Positions 37,058 to 45,186 of a stretch of DNA of 64,000 nt are shown piece after piece; the first letter of the stretch is position 1; every line of letters begins with the position of its first letter. The stretch spans positions 62,001 through 126,000 of the forward strand of contig JAMCWX010000046.1 in the NCBI GenBank assembly GCA_023480885.1, in the 5' to 3' direction. Under the pieces are notes generated by a model. It was not told the DNA's origin, made no database searches, and was given only the letters and a program-made list of their open reading frames with translations. Both the position numbers and the translations under genes were made by a program. The stretch comes from Chloroflexota bacterium. GTDB taxonomy: Bacteria > Chloroflexota > UBA6077 > FW602-bin22 > JACPRP01.

Positions 37058-38065
37058 ATGCTTGCTCTGCATCTCGCCAATCAAACCGATACCGACGCTG
37101 CTCGTGTTGCGCCACTCTGTGACGACTTCATTGTGCTGAGCATTTTCCCCCAGCAGATGCCAGCAATCCGAGCCAGCAATCCAAATGCTCGGTTCCACGT
37201 GCGATGGTGGCTTGACAAAGGGGCATTGCCTGATTCACTTCAAGAGGCACGCAAGGCAGCAGCTTGGTGGGCAACTTGGGGTGCCTATGTTGCCTCTTCC
37301 CGTTGTGGAAATGAGGGCAATTTAGAGACGCCACACACAGCGCAGCAATACATGGCCTGGCAAATGAACTTTGCGTTTGAGTTGCACAGGTTGATACCAG
37401 GCATCTCGCTTTGGTTACCTGCCCCTTCGCCTGGAATGGCAGATTCCCCCGATTGGGTGCAGGGCATGGCTGATTGCGCGAGAGAAAACCCTGACCTGTT
37501 TATCGGCCTTGACGCGCACGCCTATGGTACACCTCAAGAGGTCGACGGGGTTCTATCGGTTTTTAGGCACCACTGGCAAGGGCCGTTGAACGTCACGGAA
37601 TGCAATTTTGGCGCTGGGCGGCAATGGGACTTGAACGCTTATGCTGCTGCTTTGCCTGAATATTTGGCCGTTGCACGAAAGCACAAGGTCAACTTTCTTG
37701 GGTTCTTCATCTGGGTTTGGAACAATCCTGATATGAAGTTGCCGACTACGGCAAGCATCAAAGACACGCCGATGGAAACGGCGATGAGAAACTATGTTGA
37801 TGGAGGTGAAACTGTGGCTTGGGATAGGCACGCAGTCTACGACGAGTGGCAGAAGCTCTTCGGCGGCCAGGGATACAATCCTGGGGATGCTTTCGGTCAG
37901 ATCATCAAGAGTAATCCCGATCGAGAATACGGCGTCTTCGTGGGCGGCTACCACGTCGAAGAGCCTTTCATCTACGCGTATACGACAGTCGGCATCTTCT
38001 GCTACGACAAGCGGAGCAGCAAAGCGGTGTTTGCGACTAGTGAGGAAGAGCTCCCTTTCTCTTAG
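37058..38065 (+). CDS. glycoside-hydrolase-like endolysin domain
   Basis: 335 residues with a TIM-barrel glycoside hydrolase pattern: RFHVRWW, SSRCGNEGNLE (acid/base Glu position), LFIGLDAHAYG, GPLNVTECNFGAG (second Glu) and FLGFFIWVWNNPD. A C-terminal domain follows (HAVYDEWQKLFGGQGYNPGDAFGQII). No signal peptide. It probably cuts peptidoglycan glycan. A slippery heptamer and stem-loop at its stop codon would shift ribosomes into the amidase frame, giving a bifunctional endolysin. Confidence 0.7.
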   Translation: MLALHLANQTDTDAARVAPLCDDFIVLSIFPQQMPAIRASNPNARFHVRWWLDKGALPDSLQEARKAAAWWATWGAYVASSRCGNEGNLETPHTAQQYMAWQMNFAFELHRLIPGISLWLPAPSPGMADSPDWVQGMADCARENPDLFIGLDAHAYGTPQEVDGVLSVFRHHWQGPLNVTECNFGAGRQWDLNAYAAALPEYLAVARKHKVNFLGFFIWVWNNPDMKLPTTASIKDTPMETAMRNYVDGGETVAWDRHAVYDEWQKLFGGQGYNPGDAFGQIIKSNPDREYGVFVGGYHVEEPFIYAYTTVGIFCYDKRSSKAVFATSEEELPFS

Positions 38066-38103
38066 ATCCGTCAGTCAGTCAGGTAATACTACTGGACTGG
38101 CGG
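38053..38103 (+). promoter_or_regulatory. candidate -1 programmed frameshift site (endolysin)
   Basis: Heptamer C-CCT-TTC (38053-38059) in the exact zero-frame phase X-XXY-YYZ, two codons before TAG. An 8-nt spacer follows, then a 9-bp stem CCGTCAGTC (38068-38076) / GACTGGCGG (38095-38103) with one G-U. Slippage enters a frame open through 38673 that encodes the amidase. Confidence 0.65.
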
Positions 38104-38673
38104 GAAAGTGACTTCATTGCAAGAAGCATTGGCACGGATGGCAACGGGCGTTATTTCCGAAAGCGCAACCAACCGATTACAGGTGCATTGATTCACAATA
38201 CTGGAGGAATGGAGAGCATTGAGGCTGATAACAATTATCATAGACAAAAGGACTGGGGAGAGGGTAGCCGGGCGCCGCACATCGCTTATACATTGTGGCT
38301 TCCCTATGAGCCAATGGCCTTTCTGGTTGCGTACGGTATCGCCTGCGATGAGCAGAATCCGCCGAAAGGCGTGGCTGTGCTCTGTAACTATCTTTGGGAG
38401 CGCACCTGGCACGGCACGAATGCCAACGATAGCTGCCTCGGCGTTACCTGCCAGGTTGACGGCGAGAGCCAGGAGTTGAGCGAAAGTCAGAAGCTCGCTG
38501 TTACCTGGTTGCTCAATGAGTGGCTGCCAGGCCAGGGGGTGAACATTCCGAAAGGCAATGTCTGGGGGCACGGGGAAACGCCGAATGTCTACGGCGGCGG
38601 GCCTGATTTTGGCAACAATACTGTGTGCCCGGGGAAGTATGTGCTTCCCTGGGTCAAGAGTTTAAGAAGTTAG
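38059..38673 (+). CDS. N-acetylmuramoyl-L-alanine amidase domain (read by -1 frameshift)
   Basis: 205 codons in the -1 frame relative to the glycoside hydrolase. It has an amidase_2 pattern: WRESDFIARSIGTDGNGRYFRKRNQPITGALIHNTGG (first His), then HRQKDWGEGSRAPHIAYTLWL, and HGETPNVYGGGPDFGNNTVCPG at the end with a His/Cys zinc-site pattern. No ATG, GTG or TTG precedes the first beta-strand; TTG 38188 would delete part of it. Expression by frameshift is therefore the best explanation. It cleaves the sugar-peptide bond of peptidoglycan. The alternative is that the two halves were split by a mutation. Confidence 0.65.
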   Translation, partial: LLDPSVSQVILLDWRESDFIARSIGTDGNGRYFRKRNQPITGALIHNTGGMESIEADNNYHRQKDWGEGSRAPHIAYTLWLPYEPMAFLVAYGIACDEQNPPKGVAVLCNYLWERTWHGTNANDSCLGVTCQVDGESQELSESQKLAVTWLLNEWLPGQGVNIPKGNVWGHGETPNVYGGGPDFGNNTVCPGKYVLPWVKSLRS

Positions 38674-38685
38674 AAAGGATGCTTT

Positions 38686-39159
38686 ATGTTCAATCAGTTT
38701 CTACAGACAATTCTGGAAAACAATCAACTTCGCGTCCTCTTCTGGTTGCTTATCGGCGACCTTATATCCCTGCTCGCCTTTAGCATCTTCAGCAAGAAAC
38801 TAGATTTGGAAGAGGCGTTAGGTTTCTACCAGACGCGATTGGTGCCTGCCCTGCTCGGCTACGTTGCGATGCTCGCCCTGGCTCAGGCCGATGTGAATAA
38901 TACCTGGCATCTGGCGGACGCAGCTAATGCGGCCTGGCTGGTGCTTATTGGCTTGTTACTCGTCGATGCGTATTCGCACTTAGAGAAAGTCGGTATACCT
39001 GTTCCCAAGTCCATCTCTAAGCAGAACGTTATGCGCATCGACGATGCGGTGAGGCTGCTGAAAGCGTCGAGCCCACTCAGGCCAGGCAAAGACATAGTGT
39101 TGCCAAGCGTCTCGACCGACGCCAAGGAAAAGCCCGACTCGCGCCGGGCTCCCGTATAG
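38686..39159 (+). CDS. holin-like membrane protein
   Basis: 157 residues from ATG 38686 after GAAAGGATGCTTT. Three hydrophobic segments (RVLFWLLIGDLISLLAFSIF, LVPALLGYVAMLALAQ, AAWLVLIGLLLVDAYSHL) and a charged C-terminal tail resemble toxin-secretion/phage-lysis holins. Location straight after the endolysin supports a lysis role: it would permeabilise the membrane to release the enzyme. Its last codons include a GC-rich inverted repeat (AGCCCG/CGGGCT). Confidence 0.7.
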   Translation: MFNQFLQTILENNQLRVLFWLLIGDLISLLAFSIFSKKLDLEEALGFYQTRLVPALLGYVAMLALAQADVNNTWHLADAANAAWLVLIGLLLVDAYSHLEKVGIPVPKSISKQNVMRIDDAVRLLKASSPLRPGKDIVLPSVSTDAKEKPDSRRAPV

Positions 39160-39164
39160 CTTGT

Positions 39165-39243
39165 CGCAAGGCCGCACCTCCAACCTTGCGGCAGGCATCC
39201 TCCAACGGAGAGGTTAGCGGCTTCGTCCACCACTAGCCTCTCC
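39165..39243. other. two hairpins after the holin gene
   Basis: CGCAAGG/CCTTGCG (39165-39190) and GGAGAGG/CCTCTCC (39207-39243, extended by TAG/CTA). The second is not followed by a T-run. Possible 3' processing or attenuation structures of the lysis operon. Confidence 0.45.
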
Positions 39244-39262
39244 CCCTGAATAGGAGAGTGAT

Positions 39263-39469
39263 ATGTTCTGCAAGCGACCACGTGTGTGGAAGTGCGATAA
39301 GGCTTGCGTCACGAGAGGGGAGAAGGTTCACTGTGCGGCCGGGCGCTGGGGAGAAAAGCGGTACTCGCTCAGCACGGTGATGTTCGCTCCCAGCGTGGTT
39401 GTGCCTTGTAAGCCCGAAAGCTGCGAGGATTATGTTGACTATGAGGCTGAGGGAAACATCGATGATTAA
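39263..39469 (+). CDS. small Cys-rich protein
   Basis: 68 residues from ATG 39263 after AGGAGAGTGAT. Cysteines in MFCKRPRVWKCDKACVTRGEKVHC and VPCKPESCEDY. Acidic end. Overlaps the next gene. Likely metal-binding; function unknown. Confidence 0.55.
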   Translation: MFCKRPRVWKCDKACVTRGEKVHCAAGRWGEKRYSLSTVMFAPSVVVPCKPESCEDYVDYEAEGNIDD

Positions 39470-39821
39470 GTGTCGAATGGTTGACTTCGAGAAGATTCGA
39501 ACAGGTGAATATCGCCCTGTGCCTGGGGATATGTGGTATGCACCTGGTGAGATCATCAAGAATGGCAAGGATGGCGGCTCGTACATCTATGGTTACCGTC
39601 TTTCAGACCAGTACGTCGCCAATGTCAAAGACAAGCGGCAGCCCATCTTCGTCTGCCTTCCGAGGAATATTCACTTCTGTGTCGATTCAGCAACGAGCGA
39701 TGGCAACGGTAAAGGATGGGAAGTATCGGGAGAGGCGCCCAATATCAACGTGTCGCCGTCAGTTCATATCGTCAACCGGTGGCACGGCTGGTTAAAAAAC
39801 GGGGAAATTACGGATGCTTAG
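39462..39821 (+). CDS. phage protein, SPSI/WHGWL family copy 3
   Basis: 119 residues from ATG 39462. It shares GDMWYAPG and the core WEVSGEAPNINVSPSVHIVNRWHGWLKNGEI with the products at 32681 and 33085, so this family occurs three times in 7 kb. Function unknown. Leader element B starts after it. Confidence 0.6.
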   Translation: MIKCRMVDFEKIRTGEYRPVPGDMWYAPGEIIKNGKDGGSYIYGYRLSDQYVANVKDKRQPIFVCLPRNIHFCVDSATSDGNGKGWEVSGEAPNINVSPSVHIVNRWHGWLKNGEITDA

Positions 39822-39840
39822 CGAAGTTTGCAAACTATGC

Positions 39841-39947
39841 TTGCTTCTTTGATTTAGAACTGTTATTATATCATCAACTTAACATTGCGGCTTGTCGTAG
39901 ACCGAAGGCCACGTTTTTGGATAGTTCCAAGCGTGGCCTTTTTGTTT
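39841..39947 (+). promoter_or_regulatory. promoter and conserved leader element, copy B
   Basis: TTGCTT (39841-39846), 17 nt, TATTAT (39864-39869). Then the 16-mer TTGTCGTAGACCGAAG (39892-39907), the two-tier hairpin GGCCACG/CGTGGCC (39907-39938) with inner TTGGA/TCCAA, and TTTTTGTTT. The next gene starts at 39958. Best-defined promoter of the three copies. Confidence 0.7.
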
Positions 39948-39957
39948 GGGAGCAGAG

Positions 39958-42264
39958 ATGCCAGTCAAGATTCGACCCAACGCTATACGGGTTAAATTCG
40001 GTACTCTCCTCAAAGAGGCGCATCCCTACGATTCGATTCAGTTGACGGGTGAGGCGCCGAGCGATTGGAGCTATTACCGTGTCATTGCACTCAGGGCCGA
40101 TATCCCCAATTCTAACGGAGATTGCTTTCCCCTTGCAGAACTTACCGAGGCCCACAAGACATTCCTCGGTCAGCATTTTAGGCTGAACCACGATCAGATT
40201 TCCGATCAGGCTGTGAGAGGCAAGGTGTTCGATGCCGTGCTTGTTGAGCATCCGCAAGGCGCGTATCCCCAGGTTTGTGGGGCAGAGTGCAAGGCGCACG
40301 TTGAATGCCTAGTCGGCATCGACACTTCGAGCTTTCCTGACTTGATTGCAAGCATTGACCAGGGCAACCTGGACGTGTCGATGGGTTGCGTCTGCGAATC
40401 AGCTTCCTGTTCGATTTGCGGGAATGTCGTCACGGACGATTACCAGGAGCCGTGTTACCACATCCAGTATTACAAGGGTTCTACGTGGAATGGCAAGCCA
40501 GTTTATGAGATCATTCATAAGCCTGAGTTTGTGGAGTTGTCCAAGGTTGAGGATGGAGCCGATGAAGCGGCGGTGATTTTGGAGCGGGTGGCAAGCAAGA
40601 ATGGTGAAGGATTCACTGATAAGCTGAGCAACTTGTTCAAGGTCATTGCGCGACGACTTGGAGTGAGTGTGGAGGACTTGGAGCGCGAGGCGAGACTGGA
40701 ACGGAAACCGAGTGCAACGCTACTGGCGTTGAGGGAGAACAGGCAGGCGGAGAGATATCGGGAGTTGATTGCCGAGGACTACAAGTACGGTTCAACGCAA
40801 TTCGATTTGCCAAAAGAGATTGCCGATGTTGTTCTAGCTTTCGGAAAAAGCATTCCGCCCGAGGATTTGGCCCCTGATGGCGTTGAGGATAACCCACACA
40901 TCACGGTCAAGTACGGGATTAAGGATCAAGCAGAAGATGCGCTGGAAATACTACAAGATTTGCTCATCGACCAGCCGCCAGTCAAGGCGTCCTTTGGGCC
41001 TGCTTCGCTGTTTGAGAACGATGATTTTGACGTGCTGAAGTACGACGTGAAAAGCCCAGCACTTCACAATCTGAATGCCAAAATCGCTGGGGTGCTGGAC
41101 ACCGTTAACACGCAAGATGAGTACGTGCCACACGTGACTGTCGCTTACCTCAAGCCAGGACGGGGTAGGGATTACGTCGGCAACGATGATCTGATAGGCA
41201 AGTCAGTCACATTGGATAAACTCATGTTCTCTGGCAAAGACGGTGAGACAGAGGCGATCAAGCTGACGGGAAAAGCGACTGAAGCCAGCCGTAAGTGTAA
41301 GGCCGGTAGCGCCGTCTACCAATGGAAGATGGAATCCGACAAAAGGGTCTGTGGGGAGAATCGACAGACAGCCAAATACCGACAATTGAAGGCGAAAGCA
41401 CCCACGTTTGATTACGGGGTAGCCAAGTCAATAATTGAGGAAGGTATGACTATCACCGATTGGTGGACTGATCCTAATTATAACAAGGATGAACTCGTTG
41501 AGTGGTTTGGTGAAAATGCTTTGAAGAGAGGCGTTGAGCTTGCGTTACAAGATGGGGGGCGAATTCCTGCTGATGTGCTGGCTGATTATCCTGATCTTGT
41601 GGCTAAGTATGGCAAGCAAGCAGAGTATTCGAAGCATGCGGCGCCTGCTAGAAAAGTGAAGGCCGCAACCACCTACGAATGGGTCACCCAACAAGACGAA
41701 AAAGTCTGTGAATCTTGCGCTGCAATGGACGGCGAAACCCGCGAAGCGGACGACACTTACAAGAATGGGGTTGATAGGCCACCGCTACATGATCACTGTA
41801 GGTGCTCAGAGCGTCGCGTGAGTGGCGCAAGCCGACAGATTGACTACAAGCAGAGGCGAGAGGCCCAAGCTACCTGCAAACCCACTTCTGCGTTATTAGT
41901 CAAGGGAGACGATTCGCTCTTTACGCAAGAGTTACGGAGTTATTGGAATAGCTGTACCCTTCTAATAGAATCATATAAGGGGCTAGTGGAAGATGCCAGT
42001 GAGATTGTTCAGGAGCTTGAAGAGTTTCGGAATGAGGCTAACGAAAGTGACCTCAACGAATATATCTCAGCAATAGTGGAAGACTACAGTCCGAATGTTG
42101 GTGGCAAAAGAGATGTCGTTGCTCTTGCCCTCAGAGACATTGACACTGAGGTAGCTAAACTCCAACAGTTGCAGCTATCCCTTAATCGCAAACCCACTTC
42201 GGCATTACTTGCTCTGCGCACTCTAAGGCGCCGAGAACTTCGAAAGGAGATTACAACGAAATGA
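39958..42264 (+). CDS. multidomain head protein: prohead protease/core-like + 2H phosphoesterase + MuF-like
   Basis: 768 residues from ATG 39958. Residues 1-230 resemble myovirus prohead core/protease N-termini (VIALRADIPNSNGDCFPLAELTEAHKTFLGQHFRLNHDQ; VSMGCVCESASCSICGN; HKPEFVELSKVEDGADEAAV). Residues about 275-440 have two HxT motifs 78 residues apart (PHITVKYG H314; PHVTVAYL H392), the hallmark of 2H phosphoesterases. Residues about 575-620 (CESCAAMDGE... PPLHDHCRC) match the MuF/minor-head C-terminal metal motif. A KPTSALLALR-type motif recurs at residues 250, 641 and 745, and RKCKAG/RKVKAA linkers separate modules. Probably a capsid-internal polyprotein. Confidence 0.65.
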   Translation: MPVKIRPNAIRVKFGTLLKEAHPYDSIQLTGEAPSDWSYYRVIALRADIPNSNGDCFPLAELTEAHKTFLGQHFRLNHDQISDQAVRGKVFDAVLVEHPQGAYPQVCGAECKAHVECLVGIDTSSFPDLIASIDQGNLDVSMGCVCESASCSICGNVVTDDYQEPCYHIQYYKGSTWNGKPVYEIIHKPEFVELSKVEDGADEAAVILERVASKNGEGFTDKLSNLFKVIARRLGVSVEDLEREARLERKPSATLLALRENRQAERYRELIAEDYKYGSTQFDLPKEIADVVLAFGKSIPPEDLAPDGVEDNPHITVKYGIKDQAEDALEILQDLLIDQPPVKASFGPASLFENDDFDVLKYDVKSPALHNLNAKIAGVLDTVNTQDEYVPHVTVAYLKPGRGRDYVGNDDLIGKSVTLDKLMFSGKDGETEAIKLTGKATEASRKCKAGSAVYQWKMESDKRVCGENRQTAKYRQLKAKAPTFDYGVAKSIIEEGMTITDWWTDPNYNKDELVEWFGENALKRGVELALQDGGRIPADVLADYPDLVAKYGKQAEYSKHAAPARKVKAATTYEWVTQQDEKVCESCAAMDGETREADDTYKNGVDRPPLHDHCRCSERRVSGASRQIDYKQRREAQATCKPTSALLVKGDDSLFTQELRSYWNSCTLLIESYKGLVEDASEIVQELEEFRNEANESDLNEYISAIVEDYSPNVGGKRDVVALALRDIDTEVAKLQQLQLSLNRKPTSALLALRTLRRRELRKEITTK

Positions 42265-44708
42265 AACCTACCTTCGAGAAAACAGGCGTTCGTCTTGGCA
42301 GGGCTCATCTGGACATTGCCGATATGAGCGACAGGGATTTGGTCGCTTACGAGGATAAGAACGAGAGGTATTTTGTGGCGAGGTTGGGACAGCTAGTCAA
42401 AAGAATGGCTGAGCGTTATACCCTTTATGACCTGATGGAGATTGCTGGAGTTGAGGGTCAGCCAAGGGATGCCATGCGTCTTGACGAGAGGGGGCGACCG
42501 ATCCTCAACGAAATGCCCTATGGGGAGAACGATGTCATTGATGCTGAGGATGGTGACAGCTTTATTCTTACTTATGATGACGGCAGAAGTGAGCAGCAGA
42601 TACAAGTTACCATTCCCGCTGCATATAGTGCCTCTGCTCGCAAGGCTAGGCAGCAACGAAAAGCAGCCCTCCAATCCATCGATTTCACTACTTCCGATGC
42701 CATTGTTCAGACACTCGCCGATGCTGCGAAACGTTCCGATGAGGGCAAGGTTCAGGCCCTGTTGACCGCTTTGAAGAATGGCAAGGCTGACACCGAAGCC
42801 GTGTTTAAAGCATTTGGTGAATGGCAACTTGACTTTCTCTCCGAGTTCGGCAGCAAGTCCGTGGCCGATGATTACAACTTCGATGAGGCCGAGAACGCAT
42901 TGCAACTCTCCGAGGATGCAGCGAACAAGGCGCTTGACTTTGTCCTCGATCAGGTCTCTGTGGGCAAGGATACCGAGGATGACGATACTGGTGAGGCTCC
43001 CGACGACGAAGCCAGTGGAGATATGTCGGATATGTCCGATGAGATGATGGCCGCTGCTAGGAAAGCTAAGCGGGCCATCGGCTTCAGGTTGATTCGCGGG
43101 GAGGATTACCCCTGGGATCAGTGCATGTCTGACCAGAAAGAGGCGGGCTACTCCGATGAGGACGCCCAGAAGATATGCGGTGCGATTTACTGGAAGAATC
43201 ACGGCAAGGGGAGCAAATCGGGCCAGAAGCGGAAAGCTGCTGTCATTGATTGGAACGAGGATACCGTTGCCCAATATGCGGGGCAATGGCTCTGGCGCAA
43301 CAGCGAAGGCTCGCAGACCAAGACCTTCCATATTAAGTACGAAGCTGTGGGCGACAAATGGCGTTTGTCTCTTGAGGATGGGTTCCTCATTACGAAAGGC
43401 TATCTGTATACCACGCCAGAACTGATCGAATACTTGAAAGATGGTGATGCGCGGCCAGAAGGGGCAACGGTAAGCAAGGCCAATAGATGCAAAGCCGATG
43501 GCTTGATGAAAGGAAGCAGGATGGCGAAGCAGAGACGGAATGCAGAGGGGGCTGGGTTAAGTTACTCTACTGCTGAAGATGTTGCCCGAATACTTCAAGA
43601 GAATCATCCCGATCCGCAACGCCGCTACGCACCGATTGATGCTGCCGCTGTGCTTTCTCATGTGCATTTGATTTGGGGGCCAAAAGAGCAGCAATGGCTT
43701 GATAGCGCATCGGCTCAAGAAATCGCTGACCGAATTGAGGGGGCCTGGCAGAAATGGAACACGGGTAGCAAGCGCAAAGCCGATGATGACCTTGCTGCTC
43801 CTGCCAATGCACCTGATAAATCCTATTCTCCCTCTGATGCCTTGGAAACCCTGACTATTCCAGAGTTCAATCAGAAAGCCTCTGAGTACGCTTTCCAAGT
43901 ACAGCCGTTCGGAGCCTTCAAAGACAAATGGAACCGTTACTGGGATTACGTCCCAGATGGTAGCGGCAATCGAATCTACTATACGCGAGATGAGAAAAAA
44001 GAGGCGACGGCCAGTAGGAAGCGCAAGGCCGATCCTAATGCGGTAGCCATTGTCTTCGCGGTTGGCCAGAAAGTTGAACTTGCACAGGGTGCTGCTGGCT
44101 TGGTTGACATTCCTGTGGGCTCTGCGGGCACGGTGGAAGATTCCGATGGAACCAATTACCTCATCAGCTTTGAGAACGGGCCGCGTTGGGTCTCTGGTTT
44201 CTGGTTAGTAGAGCCTGGCGAAAAAGAGGAAGAGGAGCCACAGGAACTAACGCCGCAAGATGCGATGCAAGAAGGCGTCAGTGACCTGTTCGACGATGCT
44301 GATGAGCAGATCGAATCTGACAAGCCCGATCAAGAAGGCGTGGTCGCGCAACGTCTGAAGCAAAGCGTCAAGGCCGAAGTTGCCAGACGACGAGCAAGAG
44401 CGCAAAAAGACCTCCAGCCATTCGTCGATATAGGGATGATTCAGGGCCGCGAACGCTACGCTTCGCTGCTGTCCACGCTCTCGGCTCTTTCGGAAGAGCA
44501 GTATACAACGGTCATTGAGATGTTCAGAGCCAAGTCTGCGCAGGCGGCTAAGGTGGAAGCGAAATCCATTGCCAAGGTTGCCTCAACTGAGCATCCAGAG
44601 GATAACGGTTATCAGGCCCCACTCATCACGGCTGCCCGCAACGATTCCGAGGAGGAGGGTCTTGGTCTACGGTTCACGGTCATCGGCAGTGGCCACCATT
44701 TAAGATAG
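42261..44708 (+). CDS. modular scaffold/core-type head protein with KRKA linkers
   Basis: 815 residues from ATG 42261 (4-bp overlap). It is a string of small modules: an N-terminal region (1-130), a helical scaffold-like part (135-250) with acidic linker EDDDTGEAPDDEASGDMSD, a small Cys domain (GEDYPWDQCMSDQKEAGYSDEDAQKICG), compact modules at about 330-410, 430-500 and 510-585, an SH3-like module at 592-655, and an acidic C-terminal helix region. Modules are separated by basic motifs near 134 (QRKAA), 270 (RKAKRA), 325 (KRKAA), 412 (RCKAD), 506 (KRKAD) and 589 (KRKAD). Position between protease-like protein and major capsid suggests scaffold or packaged cargo. Confidence 0.6.
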   Translation: MKPTFEKTGVRLGRAHLDIADMSDRDLVAYEDKNERYFVARLGQLVKRMAERYTLYDLMEIAGVEGQPRDAMRLDERGRPILNEMPYGENDVIDAEDGDSFILTYDDGRSEQQIQVTIPAAYSASARKARQQRKAALQSIDFTTSDAIVQTLADAAKRSDEGKVQALLTALKNGKADTEAVFKAFGEWQLDFLSEFGSKSVADDYNFDEAENALQLSEDAANKALDFVLDQVSVGKDTEDDDTGEAPDDEASGDMSDMSDEMMAAARKAKRAIGFRLIRGEDYPWDQCMSDQKEAGYSDEDAQKICGAIYWKNHGKGSKSGQKRKAAVIDWNEDTVAQYAGQWLWRNSEGSQTKTFHIKYEAVGDKWRLSLEDGFLITKGYLYTTPELIEYLKDGDARPEGATVSKANRCKADGLMKGSRMAKQRRNAEGAGLSYSTAEDVARILQENHPDPQRRYAPIDAAAVLSHVHLIWGPKEQQWLDSASAQEIADRIEGAWQKWNTGSKRKADDDLAAPANAPDKSYSPSDALETLTIPEFNQKASEYAFQVQPFGAFKDKWNRYWDYVPDGSGNRIYYTRDEKKEATASRKRKADPNAVAIVFAVGQKVELAQGAAGLVDIPVGSAGTVEDSDGTNYLISFENGPRWVSGFWLVEPGEKEEEEPQELTPQDAMQEGVSDLFDDADEQIESDKPDQEGVVAQRLKQSVKAEVARRRARAQKDLQPFVDIGMIQGRERYASLLSTLSALSEEQYTTVIEMFRAKSAQAAKVEAKSIAKVASTEHPEDNGYQAPLITAARNDSEEEGLGLRFTVIGSGHHLR

Positions 44709-44749
44709 GCTGATTCAGCCTTTCAAGTAACGAAAGGGGGACATAAACA

Positions 44750-45148
44750 ATGTCGATTCTCAGAGTTAAGTGTGACACCATAGCGAGAGTGTCTTTGCCA
44801 GCCAAGTCCGACGCAGCGTTCGAGCCTGGCGACCTGGTGAAGTACGATGCGAACGGCGTCGCCCTGGCCGGCGCCGGCGTGGTCGCTGGTATGGTAATGG
44901 AATCCAAGGTTGCCACCAGCATCAACCCGGCTGAGTACGGCGCGACGGCTGTGACCGTCGTCCGTGGCCCTGGGCTCATCAGCACCGACGAGTACGAGGG
45001 CGCTGTTGTGGCTGGCAATCAAATGGTCATTAATCCCGCAACTAGCAAGCTGAAGGTCAAGGCCGCTGAGACTACACCCGTTATTGCCATCGCCCTTGGC
45101 CCTGGCACAGCGACCGAAGTCGATTTTCTGTTGACGGGTGATATGTAA
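44750..45148 (+). CDS. capsid decoration-like protein
   Basis: 132 residues from ATG 44750 after AAAGGGGGACATAAACA. Beta-rich with a SH3/beta-tulip-like composition (FEPGDLVKYDANGVALAGAGVVAGMVMES... VVAGNQMVINPATSKLKVKA), the usual form of head-stabilising proteins next to the major capsid gene. The upstream gap (44709-44749) has an AGGCT/AGCCT hairpin and the Shine-Dalgarno site only. Confidence 0.65.
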   Translation: MSILRVKCDTIARVSLPAKSDAAFEPGDLVKYDANGVALAGAGVVAGMVMESKVATSINPAEYGATAVTVVRGPGLISTDEYEGAVVAGNQMVINPATSKLKVKAAETTPVIAIALGPGTATEVDFLLTGDM

Positions 45149-45186
45149 TCCCGTCAGCTCACATTTTCGAAAGGGGGAAATCTACG

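Noticed and set aside
42393-43331. 312-codon minus-strand ORF under the modular head protein
   Set aside because: It is antisense to a clearly coding frame and lacks a ribosome site and motifs. Its length is explained by codon bias of the plus-strand gene.
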